Source: CAYFYS01 sp965202905 (GTDB lineage Bacteria > Pseudomonadota > Alphaproteobacteria > MPNO01). Taken from it: DNA of 64,000 nt. The position numbers and the translations under genes were made by a program. The DNA lies in contig OZ241868.1 of the NCBI GenBank assembly GCA_965202905.1, positions 3,224,001-3,288,000 on the forward strand, written 5' to 3'. The first letter of the stretch is position 1. The number at the start of each line of letters is the position of its first letter. Of this stretch, positions 34,927 through 47,319 are shown one piece after another. The notes beneath the pieces were generated by a model that was not told the DNA's origin, did not search any database, and saw only the letters and a program-made list of their open reading frames with translations.

Positions 34927-35021
34927 CGGCGACCGGCGCTCGTCGGATCGGCCGGCGGAAAGCGCGGCGCAAGCTCGGGACGGATGCGCAGGCCGCAGGC
35001 GGTGTAGCTGTCGGTATTCAT
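34923..35021 (-). pseudogene. Truncated HprK-like kinase stump
   Basis: A 32-codon reading frame, MNTDSYTACGLRIRPELAPR then FPPADPTSAG, ends in an ATGA overlap with the cyclase gene. The pattern Y.A.GLRI.SEL.LP.LPPA is how HPr-kinase-like proteins of lasso and PqqD clusters begin. The remaining roughly 280 residues are absent, so the gene seems to have been deleted and its start now drives the cyclase as a leader frame. A short unknown peptide cannot be excluded. Confidence 0.45.
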
Positions 35022-35060
35022 GGGCCGTATGTCGGGACAGGTGGAGCGCGCGGATCGTGG

Positions 35061-35090
35061 ATCATATCCCCGGTCGCGGCGCGAAAGCAA
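35061..35090 (-). promoter_or_regulatory. Candidate promoter of the cyclase transcript
   Basis: TTGCTT (35090-35085), an 18-bp spacer and TATGAT (35066-35061) on the minus strand, about 40 bp before the truncated kinase start. It lies in the divergent region shared with the SprT-like gene. Confidence 0.45.
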
Positions 35091-35193
35091 GCCGCGGCCG
35101 ACCCGGTTGCGCGCGCCGCCTGCCGCGACTAGAAGCGCGCGGGAGGCTGGGACCGCTCTGCCCGCCCCGCCCCGTAACGCGAGGACAGATCGA

Positions 35194-35914
35194 ATGCGCG
35201 ACAGGAACGAAGGGCCGCCGCTGTCCATCGGGTCCGCCGTCCGGTTCATCTACCGGGGCAAGACGATCCACGGACATGTTCTCGAGCAGCAGGGACGGCG
35301 ACGCTTCGCGAAGGTAATCGACGCCGAACAACGGACCTGGAGGGTCCCGGAAGCGGTGTTGACGGCCTCCGGAGAAGCCCGGCGCGCCACGATGGTGACG
35401 CACCACGACGAGGCCCGCGCCGCTTGGCGCGTGGGCGACGAGGTGACGTTCTCGGGCGCCGGCGGATCGCCGCGCAGCGAGATGCTGCGCGGCAAGATCG
35501 TGAAACTCAACCCCAAGAAAGCGAAGGTGCGTTGCGGGGACGCCTGCTGGGCCGTCCCCTATGCCCTGCTTCACGCTACCGAGGGGAAGAACGCGCGGAA
35601 CGGCGCGGAGCGTCTGAACGCCGTCGCCGCGATGGCGCGGGTCGATGGACGGGCACGGGCTCTCGGACTGGACCCTCGCCTTCGTCGAGGCCGGCAGACG
35701 CCTTGGCGATTGCAGTTTTCGGGACCGCATGATCCGTATCAGCCGTGCCCGTGCCCTGGACGGCAGAAATGAACAGGTCCGCGACACCGTGCTGCACGAG
35801 ATCGCGCACGCGATCGCCGGCCCCGAGGCGGGCCACGGGCCGCTGTGGAAGGCCACCGCGCGGCGGATCGGCGCCACGCCGAGGGCCCGGGCCTGTGAGA
35901 GCGAGGCCGGCTGA
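35194..35914 (+). pseudogene. SprT-like zinc protease with KOW-like domains, frameshifted
   Basis: Two overlapping frames make one protein. The first, from ATG 35194 (GAGGA upstream), has two beta-rich segments, VRFIYRGKTIHGHVLEQQG and EVTFSGAGGSPRSEMLRGK, resembling KOW/Tudor folds, and continues to NAVAAMARV. The second, from about 35645, reads MDGHGLSDWTLAFVEAGRR, then VLHEIAHAIAGPEAGHGPLW, which is the SprT HExxH zinc site with its third His. Removing one G near 35644 joins them into about 239 residues. SprT/Spartan proteins degrade DNA-protein crosslinks. It is either a recent loss or a base-call error; the product as read would lack the active site. Confidence 0.7.
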
Positions 35915-35940
35915 GATCGCACCGGCGTTGCCTCTGGTCT

Positions 35941-36000
35941 GCGCTTCACGCCGGTGGTTTGCGCTTCGCGCCGGTGGTTTGCGCTTCGCGCCGATGCGAG
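35941..36000. repeat. 20-bp tandem repeat, about 2.6 copies
   Basis: The unit gcgcttcgcgccggtggttt is found at 35941-35960 (one mismatch), 35961-35980, and partially at 35981-35993, between the SprT-like gene and the amidohydrolase gene. Confidence 0.9.
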
Positions 36001-36058
36001 GCACGCTGGACCGGGAGAGGGTTCCGCATGGGGAATCCTGATCTTGCGGGAGACTGTC

Positions 36059-37030
36059 ATGGCCGATGCTGCGGGTCCGGGAAAGATCGACGTTCACCAC
36101 CATTTTTACCCGCCAGAGTATCGCTCCGTGATGGGTAAGTACGGGCAGTTGCCCGAGGTTAAGAGCTGGACGCTGGAGCGCACGCTGGAAGAGCTCGACC
36201 GGAACGGCGTCGATACGGCGCTGCTGTCGCTGTCGCCGCCCGGCGTCCATCGGGGCGCGGCCGAGGAGATCCGGACGCTCGCCCGGACGGTCAACGAGCA
36301 CGCGGCGGCGCTGCGCGCCGGGCGGCCGGAGCGGTTCGGCCATTTCGCGACGATCCCGATGCCCGACGTGGATGCTTCGATCGCCGAAATCGCCTACGCC
36401 CTGGACACGCTCAAGGCCGACGGGGTCCAGCTCTGGACCAGCTATGGCGACCGCTGGCCGGGCCATCCCGACTTCGATCCGCTGTTCGACGAGCTCAACC
36501 GGCGGAACGCGGTCGTCTTCCTTCATCCGCTGGAGCCCGATTGCTGCGCCGGGCTGATCGACTGGGTGCCGCCGGCGCTCTGCGAGTTCACCGCCGACAC
36601 CACGCGCTGCGTGTTCAGCCTGCTGTTCAGCGGCACGCTGGCGCGCTGCCCCGACATCCGGTTCCTCCTGTGTCATTCGGGGTCCTCGGTGCCGATCTTC
36701 GCCGGGCGCGCCGAGGTCATGGGGTTCGAACGCGCCTTCGCCGGGAAGCTGCCCAACGGCATCCATCACGAGCTTCAACGGCTTCACTACGATGTCGCGC
36801 TGGCCGCCAACCGTCCGGCGCTCGCCGCTCTGTTCAGCTACGTATCGGCCTCTCAGGTGTTGCTCGGCACCGACTATCCGTTCGGCGACACGGCCGCCAC
36901 CCTCCGCGGCCTCGCGGCATTCGGCCTCGACGAGAACGATCTCGACGCCATCCGCCGCGGCAACGCCGAGCGCCTCGTTCCCCGCCTCCGGCAACCCGCT
37001 ACGCTGGCCCCGCCGCACGATCGCCCATGA
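36059..37030 (+). CDS. Amidohydrolase 2 (ACMSD-like) family protein
   Basis: A 323-residue metal-dependent TIM-barrel hydrolase or decarboxylase. The N-terminal metal motif is IDVHHHFYPPEY; a later His in the FLCHSG stretch and the distal Asp in LLGTDYPFGD complete the site. The family includes aminocarboxymuconate-semialdehyde decarboxylase, gamma-resorcylate decarboxylase and similar aromatic acid enzymes. The substrate cannot be read here. GGGAG lies 6 nt before the ATG. Its position is not linked to other aromatic genes. Confidence 0.82.
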   Translation: MADAAGPGKIDVHHHFYPPEYRSVMGKYGQLPEVKSWTLERTLEELDRNGVDTALLSLSPPGVHRGAAEEIRTLARTVNEHAAALRAGRPERFGHFATIPMPDVDASIAEIAYALDTLKADGVQLWTSYGDRWPGHPDFDPLFDELNRRNAVVFLHPLEPDCCAGLIDWVPPALCEFTADTTRCVFSLLFSGTLARCPDIRFLLCHSGSSVPIFAGRAEVMGFERAFAGKLPNGIHHELQRLHYDVALAANRPALAALFSYVSASQVLLGTDYPFGDTAATLRGLAAFGLDENDLDAIRRGNAERLVPRLRQPATLAPPHDRP

Positions 37031-37084
37031 CGGTCCCCGGCAAGTCAGGCGACGATTGCGGGAGGACCGCCTTTCACCCCGTCT

Positions 37085-38536
37085 CTAACCGGCACGTTCC
37101 ACCGGCCGCGGGATGATGAAGATCTGTCCCGGGTAGATCAGGTCCGGGTCACGGATCTGGCGTCGGTTCGCCTGGTAGATCACCGTGAACTGAACCCCCC
37201 GGCCATAGGTCCGCCGGGCGATCCGCCACAGGCTGTTGCCCGGCTGGACGAAGACCACCGTGCCGCGCGGCAGGTCGCCGAACGGCCCGGCGCGCGAGAA
37301 CGGCGATTCGATCCGCGCGACAACGGCGCCGTCACGGTCGATCTGATCGACCCGCAGGCGGTAGCTTCCGGGCTCGACGGTCTCCAACGGGGCGAGCCGC
37401 CATTGGCCGGACTCGTCGGCTTCGGCGCCGCCGACGGGCGTGTTGTCGATATAGATCTGCACGCGCGCGCGCTCCGGCGCGCGGCCGCTGATCTCGACCC
37501 GACCCTTCTCGTCGTAATCGACGGTATCGAGCTTCAGATCGGACGCCTCCGGCCCGGTTCGGCCCGCGGACGGTCCGGCGGCGGACGCGACGTCCGGCGG
37601 GGTCGGCCCCGCCGGCTTGCGCGGACGCGCCTGCGACGGACCGATCTTCGGCTTTTGCAGGACCCGGACGCCGCCAGTCCCGGTGCGCGGCACCGCAAGC
37701 GCGAGCGCGCCCGATTCGCTCCGGCTCGGCCGCCCCGCGATGTCCTTGCCGGCCTCGGGCACGATCAGGAGGATTTTGCGTCTGGACGGCGCGCTGGGGG
37801 CGTTCTTGTCCGCGCCGTCGCGGCTGGCGAGCGTCAGTTCATGGGCGCCCGGCGTCAGCGGCGCGCCCGGCAGCATCGCCCAGTGGCCTCGCTTGTCAGC
37901 GCGGGTCCGGCCGAGTTCGGTCGCGCCGTCGGAAACTACCACCTCGGCATTCGGCGCGGCGACGCCGGCCACGACGACATCGCCGGCCGGGTTGACCCGG
38001 ACAACGTCGAACTCCGGCGTCACCTGCACCTTTTGCGCCTGTGCCGAAGCCGGCGGGTGCGCCTGTGCCGAAGCCGGCGGGTGCGCCTGTGCCGAAACCG
38101 GCGGGCGGGCGGGCGGCTTGGCGAGACTCTCGGGCGTCGGGTTCGAGCCAGACCCGGCGAGTCTCGCAGGGGCGGTTCGCGCCAATGGGCGCTGCGGCGC
38201 CGGATTGGCGGGCTCGTTGCCCGCAAGATCATGGCGAAGTTCGCCTACCTGGGGGCGCTGCGGCGGCGGATTGGCAGGCTCGTTGCCCGAGGCCGGGGCG
38301 CGGCGCGCGGCCGGAACCGGTCCGGGTGCGACCTGGGTATCGACGGACTCGGTGCGCGCGGCGGGGGTGCGCTCGGGGCGTTCGGCGCGCGCCTGCGGCC
38401 GGATCGGCTCTTGCTCGCTCATCCGGTTCGTTCGGTCCCCGCTCGGCGGGCGTTCGCCTCCATCCAGATACATTATGCCCAGAGCGGCCGCGACGATCAC
38501 TGCACCCAAGGCGCCAAAGAATACGAGCTTGTTCAC
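37085..38536 (-). CDS. LysM-domain cell-envelope protein with low-complexity region
   Basis: A 483-residue single-pass protein. An N-terminal anchor (LVFFGALGAVIVAAALGIMY) precedes a long Pro/Ala-rich region. That region holds HPPASAQA-type repeats, made by a 24-bp tandem duplication at 38036-38107, and a duplicated GNEPANP stretch. Two Ig-like (Big) segments follow (DVVVAGVAAPNAEVVVSDG and VEISGRAPERARVQIYIDN). A C-terminal LysM (VQPGNSLWRIARRTYGRG, YPGQIFIIP) would bind peptidoglycan. The start is a GTG with GGGAAG upstream. Confidence 0.82.
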   Translation of the reverse strand: MNKLVFFGALGAVIVAAALGIMYLDGGERPPSGDRTNRMSEQEPIRPQARAERPERTPAARTESVDTQVAPGPVPAARRAPASGNEPANPPPQRPQVGELRHDLAGNEPANPAPQRPLARTAPARLAGSGSNPTPESLAKPPARPPVSAQAHPPASAQAHPPASAQAQKVQVTPEFDVVRVNPAGDVVVAGVAAPNAEVVVSDGATELGRTRADKRGHWAMLPGAPLTPGAHELTLASRDGADKNAPSAPSRRKILLIVPEAGKDIAGRPSRSESGALALAVPRTGTGGVRVLQKPKIGPSQARPRKPAGPTPPDVASAAGPSAGRTGPEASDLKLDTVDYDEKGRVEISGRAPERARVQIYIDNTPVGGAEADESGQWRLAPLETVEPGSYRLRVDQIDRDGAVVARIESPFSRAGPFGDLPRGTVVFVQPGNSLWRIARRTYGRGVQFTVIYQANRRQIRDPDLIYPGQIFIIPRPVERAG

Positions 38537-38635
38537 CTTAACTTCCCGACCCGGCCGCCGTCGCCGCTCTGAATCGAGGGTAAACCCAACCAGGACGGGT
38601 TGCAATCGACGGCCGCGGGCGACGGGCGCGGTGCG

Positions 38636-39559
38636 TCAATCCCCGGGCGTGATCTCGTTCTCGACCGGGGGCAATGCGCGCAGATAGGCGACGATCGCCG
38701 CGATGTCGGCCTCGGTAAGCCTGCCGGTGCCGTGCTCGATCACATCGGCCATCAGCGCGCCGGCGAAGTCGCCGTCGGGGTCCATGCCGCTGTTCAGATA
38801 GGTCGCAAGCTCGTCCTCGCTCCAGTTGCCCAGACCCGTCCTGCCGTCGGGGGTGAGGTTCGGCGTCGCCTCGCCCTCGGGTCCCTCGGCGGCGCCGGCA
38901 AGCCAGAGCGCGTGGTCCAACCCGCCCAGCGCGTTGCGGCCGGTATGGCACTCGCCGCAATGGGCCAGCGCCTGGACCAGATAGGCGCCGCGGTTCCATT
39001 GCGCCGACTTGCCGGGGTCCGGCCGGTACGGGCCGGGCTCGAAGAACAGCCATTTCCAGAACACTTGCAGGAACCGCCAGCCGAACGGGAAGTCCACCGC
39101 GTGCGGCCGGTTCGCCCGGTCGACCGCATCGAGGCTCATCAGATAGGCGTACATCGCCGCCAGGTCGGAATCGCTCACCCCGGTGAACGCGGTATAGGGG
39201 AAGACCGGGAAGTAGTGGGAGCCGTCCGGCGCCACGCCCCGGCGCATCGCCCGGACGAAATCCGCTTCCGACCAGGCGCCGATGCCGTGGGTGCGGTGCG
39301 GGGTGATGTTGGGCGCAAAGAACATGCCGAACGGCGTCTTCAGCGCCGCCCCACCGGCATAGGCCGGCCCCCTGGCCTTGAGATCGGTGTGACAGCTCAA
39401 ACAGCCGCCCGCAGCAACCAGATAACGGCCGCGCGCGATGTCATTGGCGGCGATGTCATTGGCAAACGCGGGGGCGGACGCCGGCGGCGCTCCGCAGACC
39501 GCCGCCAGGACGCAAAGCGCCGCGGCCGCCCGACGGGCGGGGCGAAACCCAGCGCCCAA
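38636..39559 (-). CDS. Diheme cytochrome c, periplasmic
   Basis: A 307-residue secreted cytochrome with two haem-binding motifs: CLSCH (53-57) and CGECH (201-205). Distal Met ligands are likely near FGMFFAPNIT and NSGMDPDG. The overall form, with NITPH and NLTPD stretches, resembles the cytochrome subunits of membrane alcohol or thiosulfate-type dehydrogenases. The signal peptide contains a 15-bp tandem duplication that gives ANDIAANDIA. The start is set at TTG 39559, 19 bp after the cytochrome c' stop; no ATG is available upstream of the signal. Confidence 0.82.
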   Translation of the reverse strand: MGAGFRPARRAAAALCVLAAVCGAPPASAPAFANDIAANDIARGRYLVAAGGCLSCHTDLKARGPAYAGGAALKTPFGMFFAPNITPHRTHGIGAWSEADFVRAMRRGVAPDGSHYFPVFPYTAFTGVSDSDLAAMYAYLMSLDAVDRANRPHAVDFPFGWRFLQVFWKWLFFEPGPYRPDPGKSAQWNRGAYLVQALAHCGECHTGRNALGGLDHALWLAGAAEGPEGEATPNLTPDGRTGLGNWSEDELATYLNSGMDPDGDFAGALMADVIEHGTGRLTEADIAAIVAYLRALPPVENEITPGD

Positions 39560-39578
39560 CGAGCGAACCCGCCCGGGG

Positions 39579-40073
39579 CTATCTCGGACGTTTCTGCCGG
39601 AACTCCCGATGGCAGCCGGAGCAGCCGATCTTGCCCATGGCGCCCATCGCGGACTTGATCTTTGCCTTGTCGCCGGTTTCCGCGACCGCCGCGAAGGCCA
39701 TCGCCTGCTGCCGCAGGTCTTCCGAGGCGGCCGTGAAATCGTCCCAGCGTTGCCAGATCACGGCTTTGGCGCCGGACTTCTCCAGGCCGATGTCCTCGGT
39801 GGCGGTGCCCTTGGGGAAGAAGGCCGGGATCCTGGACGCGGCCGCGGCGATCGCCTGGCCGCGCAGCACCACATCGGCTGCGGCGCCGGCGCGCTTGCCG
39901 CCTTTGAGGAAGCCGCCGATGGCTTTCATGTGGGCGCTGAGCTGCTTCATCGCCGCCTGCCGGACGGCCACGGGGTCCTTCGCGCCCGCGGCGGAGGCGG
40001 CCATCGGCGCAAGCGCGACCGCGACGCCCAGCACAACGCCGGCGATCGCCGCCTTGGACATCCCTTCGACCAT
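39579..40073 (-). CDS. Cytochrome c'
   Basis: A 164-residue four-helix-bundle cytochrome. A signal peptide (MVEGMSKAAIAGVVLGVAVA to ASAA) precedes helical segments, and the single haem motif CSGCHREFR lies at 151-159 near the C-terminus, as in the family. Cytochromes c' bind NO or CO. Together with the diheme cytochrome it forms a two-gene unit. GGAGGGG lies 6 nt before the ATG. Confidence 0.9.
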   Translation of the reverse strand: MVEGMSKAAIAGVVLGVAVALAPMAASAAGAKDPVAVRQAAMKQLSAHMKAIGGFLKGGKRAGAAADVVLRGQAIAAAASRIPAFFPKGTATEDIGLEKSGAKAVIWQRWDDFTAASEDLRQQAMAFAAVAETGDKAKIKSAMGAMGKIGCSGCHREFRQKRPR

Positions 40074-40226
40074 CGTACCCCTCCTGTCATGTCGTTCTCC
40101 AAGCCAGCTTTCCCGGATTGGCCCGAGGCGTCAAGCGGTCGGGCCGCGCGAATTTCCGTGTCGCCGGGTTGCGGGCCGGGCGCCGCTATGGTTCGATCCG
40201 CCACGCCGATCCTCGCCGGAGCAGCC

Positions 40227-40811
40227 ATGACCGCCATCCAATCCGTCAGCGTATTTTGCGGCTCCTCGCCGGGGAATTCGGAACGCTACCGCCAGAGCGC
40301 GGCGGAGCTCGGCCGCGGCCTTGCGGAGAACGGCATCCGCATCGTCTACGGCGGCGGCGGGGCGGGCATGATGGGCGCGGTGGCCGACAGCGCGCTCGCC
40401 GCCGGCGGCGAGGTCGTGGGCGTGATCCCGACCTTTCTGGTCGAGCGCGAGCTAAGCCACAACCGGTTGAGCGAAGTGCACACCGTGAGCACCATGCACG
40501 AGCGCAAGCAGTTGATGTTCGAGCTCAGCCACGCCGCGTGTGCGCTGCCGGGCGGACTCGGGACCCTGGACGAGGTCATCGAGCTGGTCACCTGGCGCCA
40601 GCTTGGCCTGCACGCAAGACCCATGATCGTCATCAGCACGGACGGCTACTGGGACCGGCTCCAGGCGCTCGCCGAGGCGGTGATCGACAGCGGGTTCGCG
40701 CAGCCGTCCGCGCGGGAGCTGATGCGCTTCGCGCCCGACCCCCGGTCGGCCATCGAGGCGCTGCTGCGGGTCGTTCCGGAGCGCGAGGCGGCGGCGGCGA
40801 AGCGCCTCTGA
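40227..40811 (+). CDS. LOG-family Rossmann-fold protein
   Basis: A 194-residue TIGR00730/LOG protein. The diagnostic motif ALPGGLGTLDE is present, along with YGGGGAGMMG and FVIST-like strands. Relatives are cytokinin-riboside 5'-monophosphate phosphoribohydrolases that split N6-modified AMP. The bacterial role is general nucleotide hydrolysis or still unclear. GGAG sits 6 nt before the ATG. Confidence 0.9.
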   Translation: MTAIQSVSVFCGSSPGNSERYRQSAAELGRGLAENGIRIVYGGGGAGMMGAVADSALAAGGEVVGVIPTFLVERELSHNRLSEVHTVSTMHERKQLMFELSHAACALPGGLGTLDEVIELVTWRQLGLHARPMIVISTDGYWDRLQALAEAVIDSGFAQPSARELMRFAPDPRSAIEALLRVVPEREAAAAKRL

Positions 40812-40940
40812 GCGCGGATCCCCGGCCGCCGGCTTGCGCTTGGCGGGCGCGGTGTTATGGTGCTGTCGAATCCGGAACGGATCATTGCTGCAGGTCCGAT
40901 GCGGGCCCCGAGGTGCCGCAGGATCGGAGGAGCGGAAGCT

Positions 40941-42155
40941 ATGAGCAAAATCAAAGTCGCCAACCCCATCGTCGAAATGGATGGCGACGAGATGACCCGG
41001 ATCATCTGGCAATTCATCAAGGACAAACTGATCCTGCCGTATCTCGATGTCGAGCTGATCTATTTCGACCTCGGGATCGAGTCGCGCGATGCGACCGAGG
41101 ACCGGATCACCGTCGATTCGGCCAACGCGACCAAAGAGCACGGTGTCGCGGTCAAGTGCGCGACCATTACGCCGGACGAGGACCGGGTCGAGGAGTTCGC
41201 CCTCAAGCGCATGTACCGCTCGCCGAACGGCACGATCCGCAACATCGTCGGCGGTACGATCTTCCGCGAGCCGATCGTGATCGAGAACATTCCCCGGCTG
41301 GTGCCGGGCTGGACCCAGCCCTTCGTCATCGGCCGCCACGCCTATGGCGATCAGTACCGGGCGACCGACTTTCTCATCCCGGGACCCGGCAGGCTCACGA
41401 TGACCTTCGAGCCCGCGGGGGGCGGCGAGCCGGAGATCCGCGAGGTGACGACCTTCGAGGACAGCGGCGTCGCGCTCGGCATGTACAATCTCGACGAGAG
41501 CATCCGGGGCTTCGCGCGCTCGAGCTTCAACTACGGGCTGGATCGCGGGTGGCCGGTCTACCTGTCGACCAAGAACACGATCCTGAAGGCCTATGACGGC
41601 CGGTTCAGGGACCTGTTCCAGGAGGTTTTCGACAAGGAGTTCGCCGACAGGTTCAAGGCCGCGAATATCGGCTACGAGCACCGGCTGATCGATGACATGG
41701 TCGCCCAGGCGCTGAAATGGTCCGGCGGTTTCGTCTGGGCCTGCAAGAACTACGACGGCGACGTGCAGTCCGACACCGCGGCCCAGGGCTTCGGCTCGCT
41801 GGGGCTGATGACCTCGGTGCTGATGACCCCGGACGGTCGGACCGTTGAAGCCGAGGCCGCCCACGGCACCGTCACCCGGCACTACCGGCAGCACCAGCAG
41901 GGCCAGGAGACCTCGACCAACCCGATCGCCTCGATCTTCGCCTGGACACGCGGGCTCCACTACCGCGGCGCGTTCGACGACACGCCCGATGTGGTACGCT
42001 TCGCCGAAACCCTGGAACGGGTCTGCCGCCAGACCGTCGAGGCCGGGTTCATGACCAAGGACCTCGCCGTCCTGATCGGGCCGGACCAGCCGTTTCAGAC
42101 CACCAATCAGTTCCTCGACAAGCTGGACGAGCGGCTGACGGCGGCGATGGGCTGA
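40941..42155 (+). CDS. icd: NADP-dependent isocitrate dehydrogenase
   Basis: A 404-residue dimeric NADP-IDH, the eukaryote-like type common in alphaproteobacteria. Key stretches are NPIVEMDGDEMTRIIWQ, KRMYRSPNGTIRN (substrate), KNYDGDVQSDTAAQGFGSLG (metal Asp) and AAHGTVTRHY with TSTNPIASIFAW (NADP). It converts isocitrate to 2-oxoglutarate in the TCA cycle. GGAGGAGCGGAAG precedes the ATG. It converges with alaS with only 12 bp between them. Confidence 0.96.
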   Translation: MSKIKVANPIVEMDGDEMTRIIWQFIKDKLILPYLDVELIYFDLGIESRDATEDRITVDSANATKEHGVAVKCATITPDEDRVEEFALKRMYRSPNGTIRNIVGGTIFREPIVIENIPRLVPGWTQPFVIGRHAYGDQYRATDFLIPGPGRLTMTFEPAGGGEPEIREVTTFEDSGVALGMYNLDESIRGFARSSFNYGLDRGWPVYLSTKNTILKAYDGRFRDLFQEVFDKEFADRFKAANIGYEHRLIDDMVAQALKWSGGFVWACKNYDGDVQSDTAAQGFGSLGLMTSVLMTPDGRTVEAEAAHGTVTRHYRQHQQGQETSTNPIASIFAWTRGLHYRGAFDDTPDVVRFAETLERVCRQTVEAGFMTKDLAVLIGPDQPFQTTNQFLDKLDERLTAAMG

Positions 42156-42167
42156 GGCCGGGCCGGC

Positions 42168-44858
<2,691 letters not shown>

Positions 44859-45046
44859 CGGCGGTTTGCTGACGCGCTTGGTCGAACATATCGCGGCCGC
44901 CGGCGATCCCGATCGGGCGCGGTCGACATCGGGCCGGTGGCGACCGGGATTCTTATCGCGCGCCGCGGAAAGTGTCCAGCGAGCCCCCGGCGCCGCACGG
45001 CGAGCGTATCGGCGGCGCCCGGACGGCGACCGCTGGAGGGCGAGCG

Positions 45047-46132
<1,086 letters not shown>

Positions 46133-46184
46133 CAAGCGCTCCGTTGGTTATTCCATAGCCCGGGAAGCGGTGCAACGCAGAGCC

Positions 46185-46212
46185 AATGTACCAAATTTGT
46201 TCCTGCACGCAA
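46185..46212 (-). promoter_or_regulatory. Candidate recA promoter with SOS-like box
   Basis: On the minus strand TTGCGT (46212-46207), a 16-bp spacer and TACATT (46190-46185). The spacer holds GAAC-N7-GTAC (46202-46188), one base off the alphaproteobacterial LexA site GAAC-N7-GAAC. This overlap is where a repressor would act. Confidence 0.4.
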
Positions 46213-46404
46213 GGAAAAAGAACAAACTGTGAAAATTTTTATGGCCGGCGCCGCCGGCGATCCGGCTCCGCCCTTGCGGAAATAGACCGCGGCGACCCCC
46301 AAAGCGAACCGGGAATCATTCTACTGCCGTGCCTGCGAACCACGAATCGAGCATAATTTTGCCCATGTAGTATAAATAATTCCCATCTGTCGATCGCGCA
46401 CTCT

Positions 46405-47022
46405 ATGGATGGCGGATTGGCAATGCCGCAGACAAGCTTGTCGCGCCCTAAGATGTCCCGCTCGGTGGCAAGAGGATGGGACGCTGATGACACGGCGGCG
46501 GCGGACATGGCGCGTGCGTTCGCCGTGCCGGTGGTCATCAATGCCGGCTTCCGGGACGGCAGCCTGCGCCAGGCGGCGCGGGATCACAATGTCCCCGTGC
46601 AGGTCTACGAGGCCGGCGAGGCGCTGCGCTTCCACGAAGGGTCCATTCGCGCGGGGGTCAACGGCGTGACGCGGGTGATGCGGCATCTGGGCATGCTCGC
46701 CCCGTCCAGCCGGGCCAAGGCGATCGAACCTCTGGTCCTGCGAATCAATGTGCAACTCGGCCAGTTCGTCGAAAACGGCCAATGTCTGGCCTTCGTGGCC
46801 GACCCGGTCGGCGAAAACGAAGGGAAAATCGTGGCGCCGGTCAGCGGCGTGGTCGTCGGCCGCCCCTATCTGCCATTAATGCACGAGGGCGACGCCCTGT
46901 TCAACCTTGCCCGGACCGAGGGCGCCCAGGTCGTGGCAACGGCGTTGGATGATTTCGATCCCGTTGAAGCCTGTGAGGGCGGCGTGACGGCCGGGCTGGC
47001 GATCGAACCCCAGATCGTCTGA
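46405..47022 (+). pseudogene. Succinylglutamate desuccinylase/aspartoacylase-type fragment
   Basis: A 205-codon frame matching only the C-terminal part of AstE/AspA-like zinc hydrolases. Recognisable stretches are VVINAGFRDGSLRQAA, YEAGEALRFHEG and GVTRVMRHLGML, then ADPVGE, APVSGVVVGRPYLPL and EGDALFNLAR. The N-terminal zinc site (HxxE and distal His) is missing, and the segment between the hydrolase core and the barrel-like tail is shorter than usual. It therefore looks 5'-truncated with an internal deletion, upstream of and divergent from recA. Confidence 0.65.
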
Positions 47023-47269
47023 CCATTCCGTACTGCGCGCCTCTATACCGGTTCGCCGGTCTCCTTCGTGCGCGCCGCCTTCGCCGGCAGTTCGATCAGC
47101 GCGTCCACATGCCCGATCCAGTCCCGGAATCGTTCTCCATCCCTGCCTGAAACCTCACCGGCAAATCAGCCGCTTCCTGCCGCTATGCCTGCAAATCGCA
47201 CATTGAGCCAAGCCCTGCGTCCGGCTGCGCCGCAGCCGGTCATCACAACCACCGCGGCCAACTGCCGCA

Positions 47270-47291
47270 GCAGCGGATATGCAGCGGATAT
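47270..47291. repeat. 11-bp perfect tandem duplication
   Basis: gcagcggatat occurs twice in a row (47270-47280, 47281-47291), in the 297-bp stretch between the AstE fragment and the TauD-like gene. I see no coding signal that can be trusted in that stretch. Confidence 0.9.
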
Positions 47292-47319
47292 CGAGTGGAG
47301 TGAGTGATCTGCGAGCGGC

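Noticed and set aside
34923..35021. The 32-codon frame as a lasso precursor (Thr at -2 before Cys-Gly-Leu-Arg-Ile-Arg-Pro-Glu).
   Set aside because: The leader would be only eight residues, too short for RRE binding, and the sequence resembles the start of HprK-like kinases more than a core peptide.
38036..38107. Regular 24-bp repeats as a CRISPR array.
   Set aside because: The units are directly adjacent without spacers and encode an in-frame HPPASAQA repeat in the LysM protein.
47023..47319. Short frames in the gap after the AstE fragment as a decayed gene.
   Set aside because: No recognisable motif on either strand; left as unexplained non-coding DNA.
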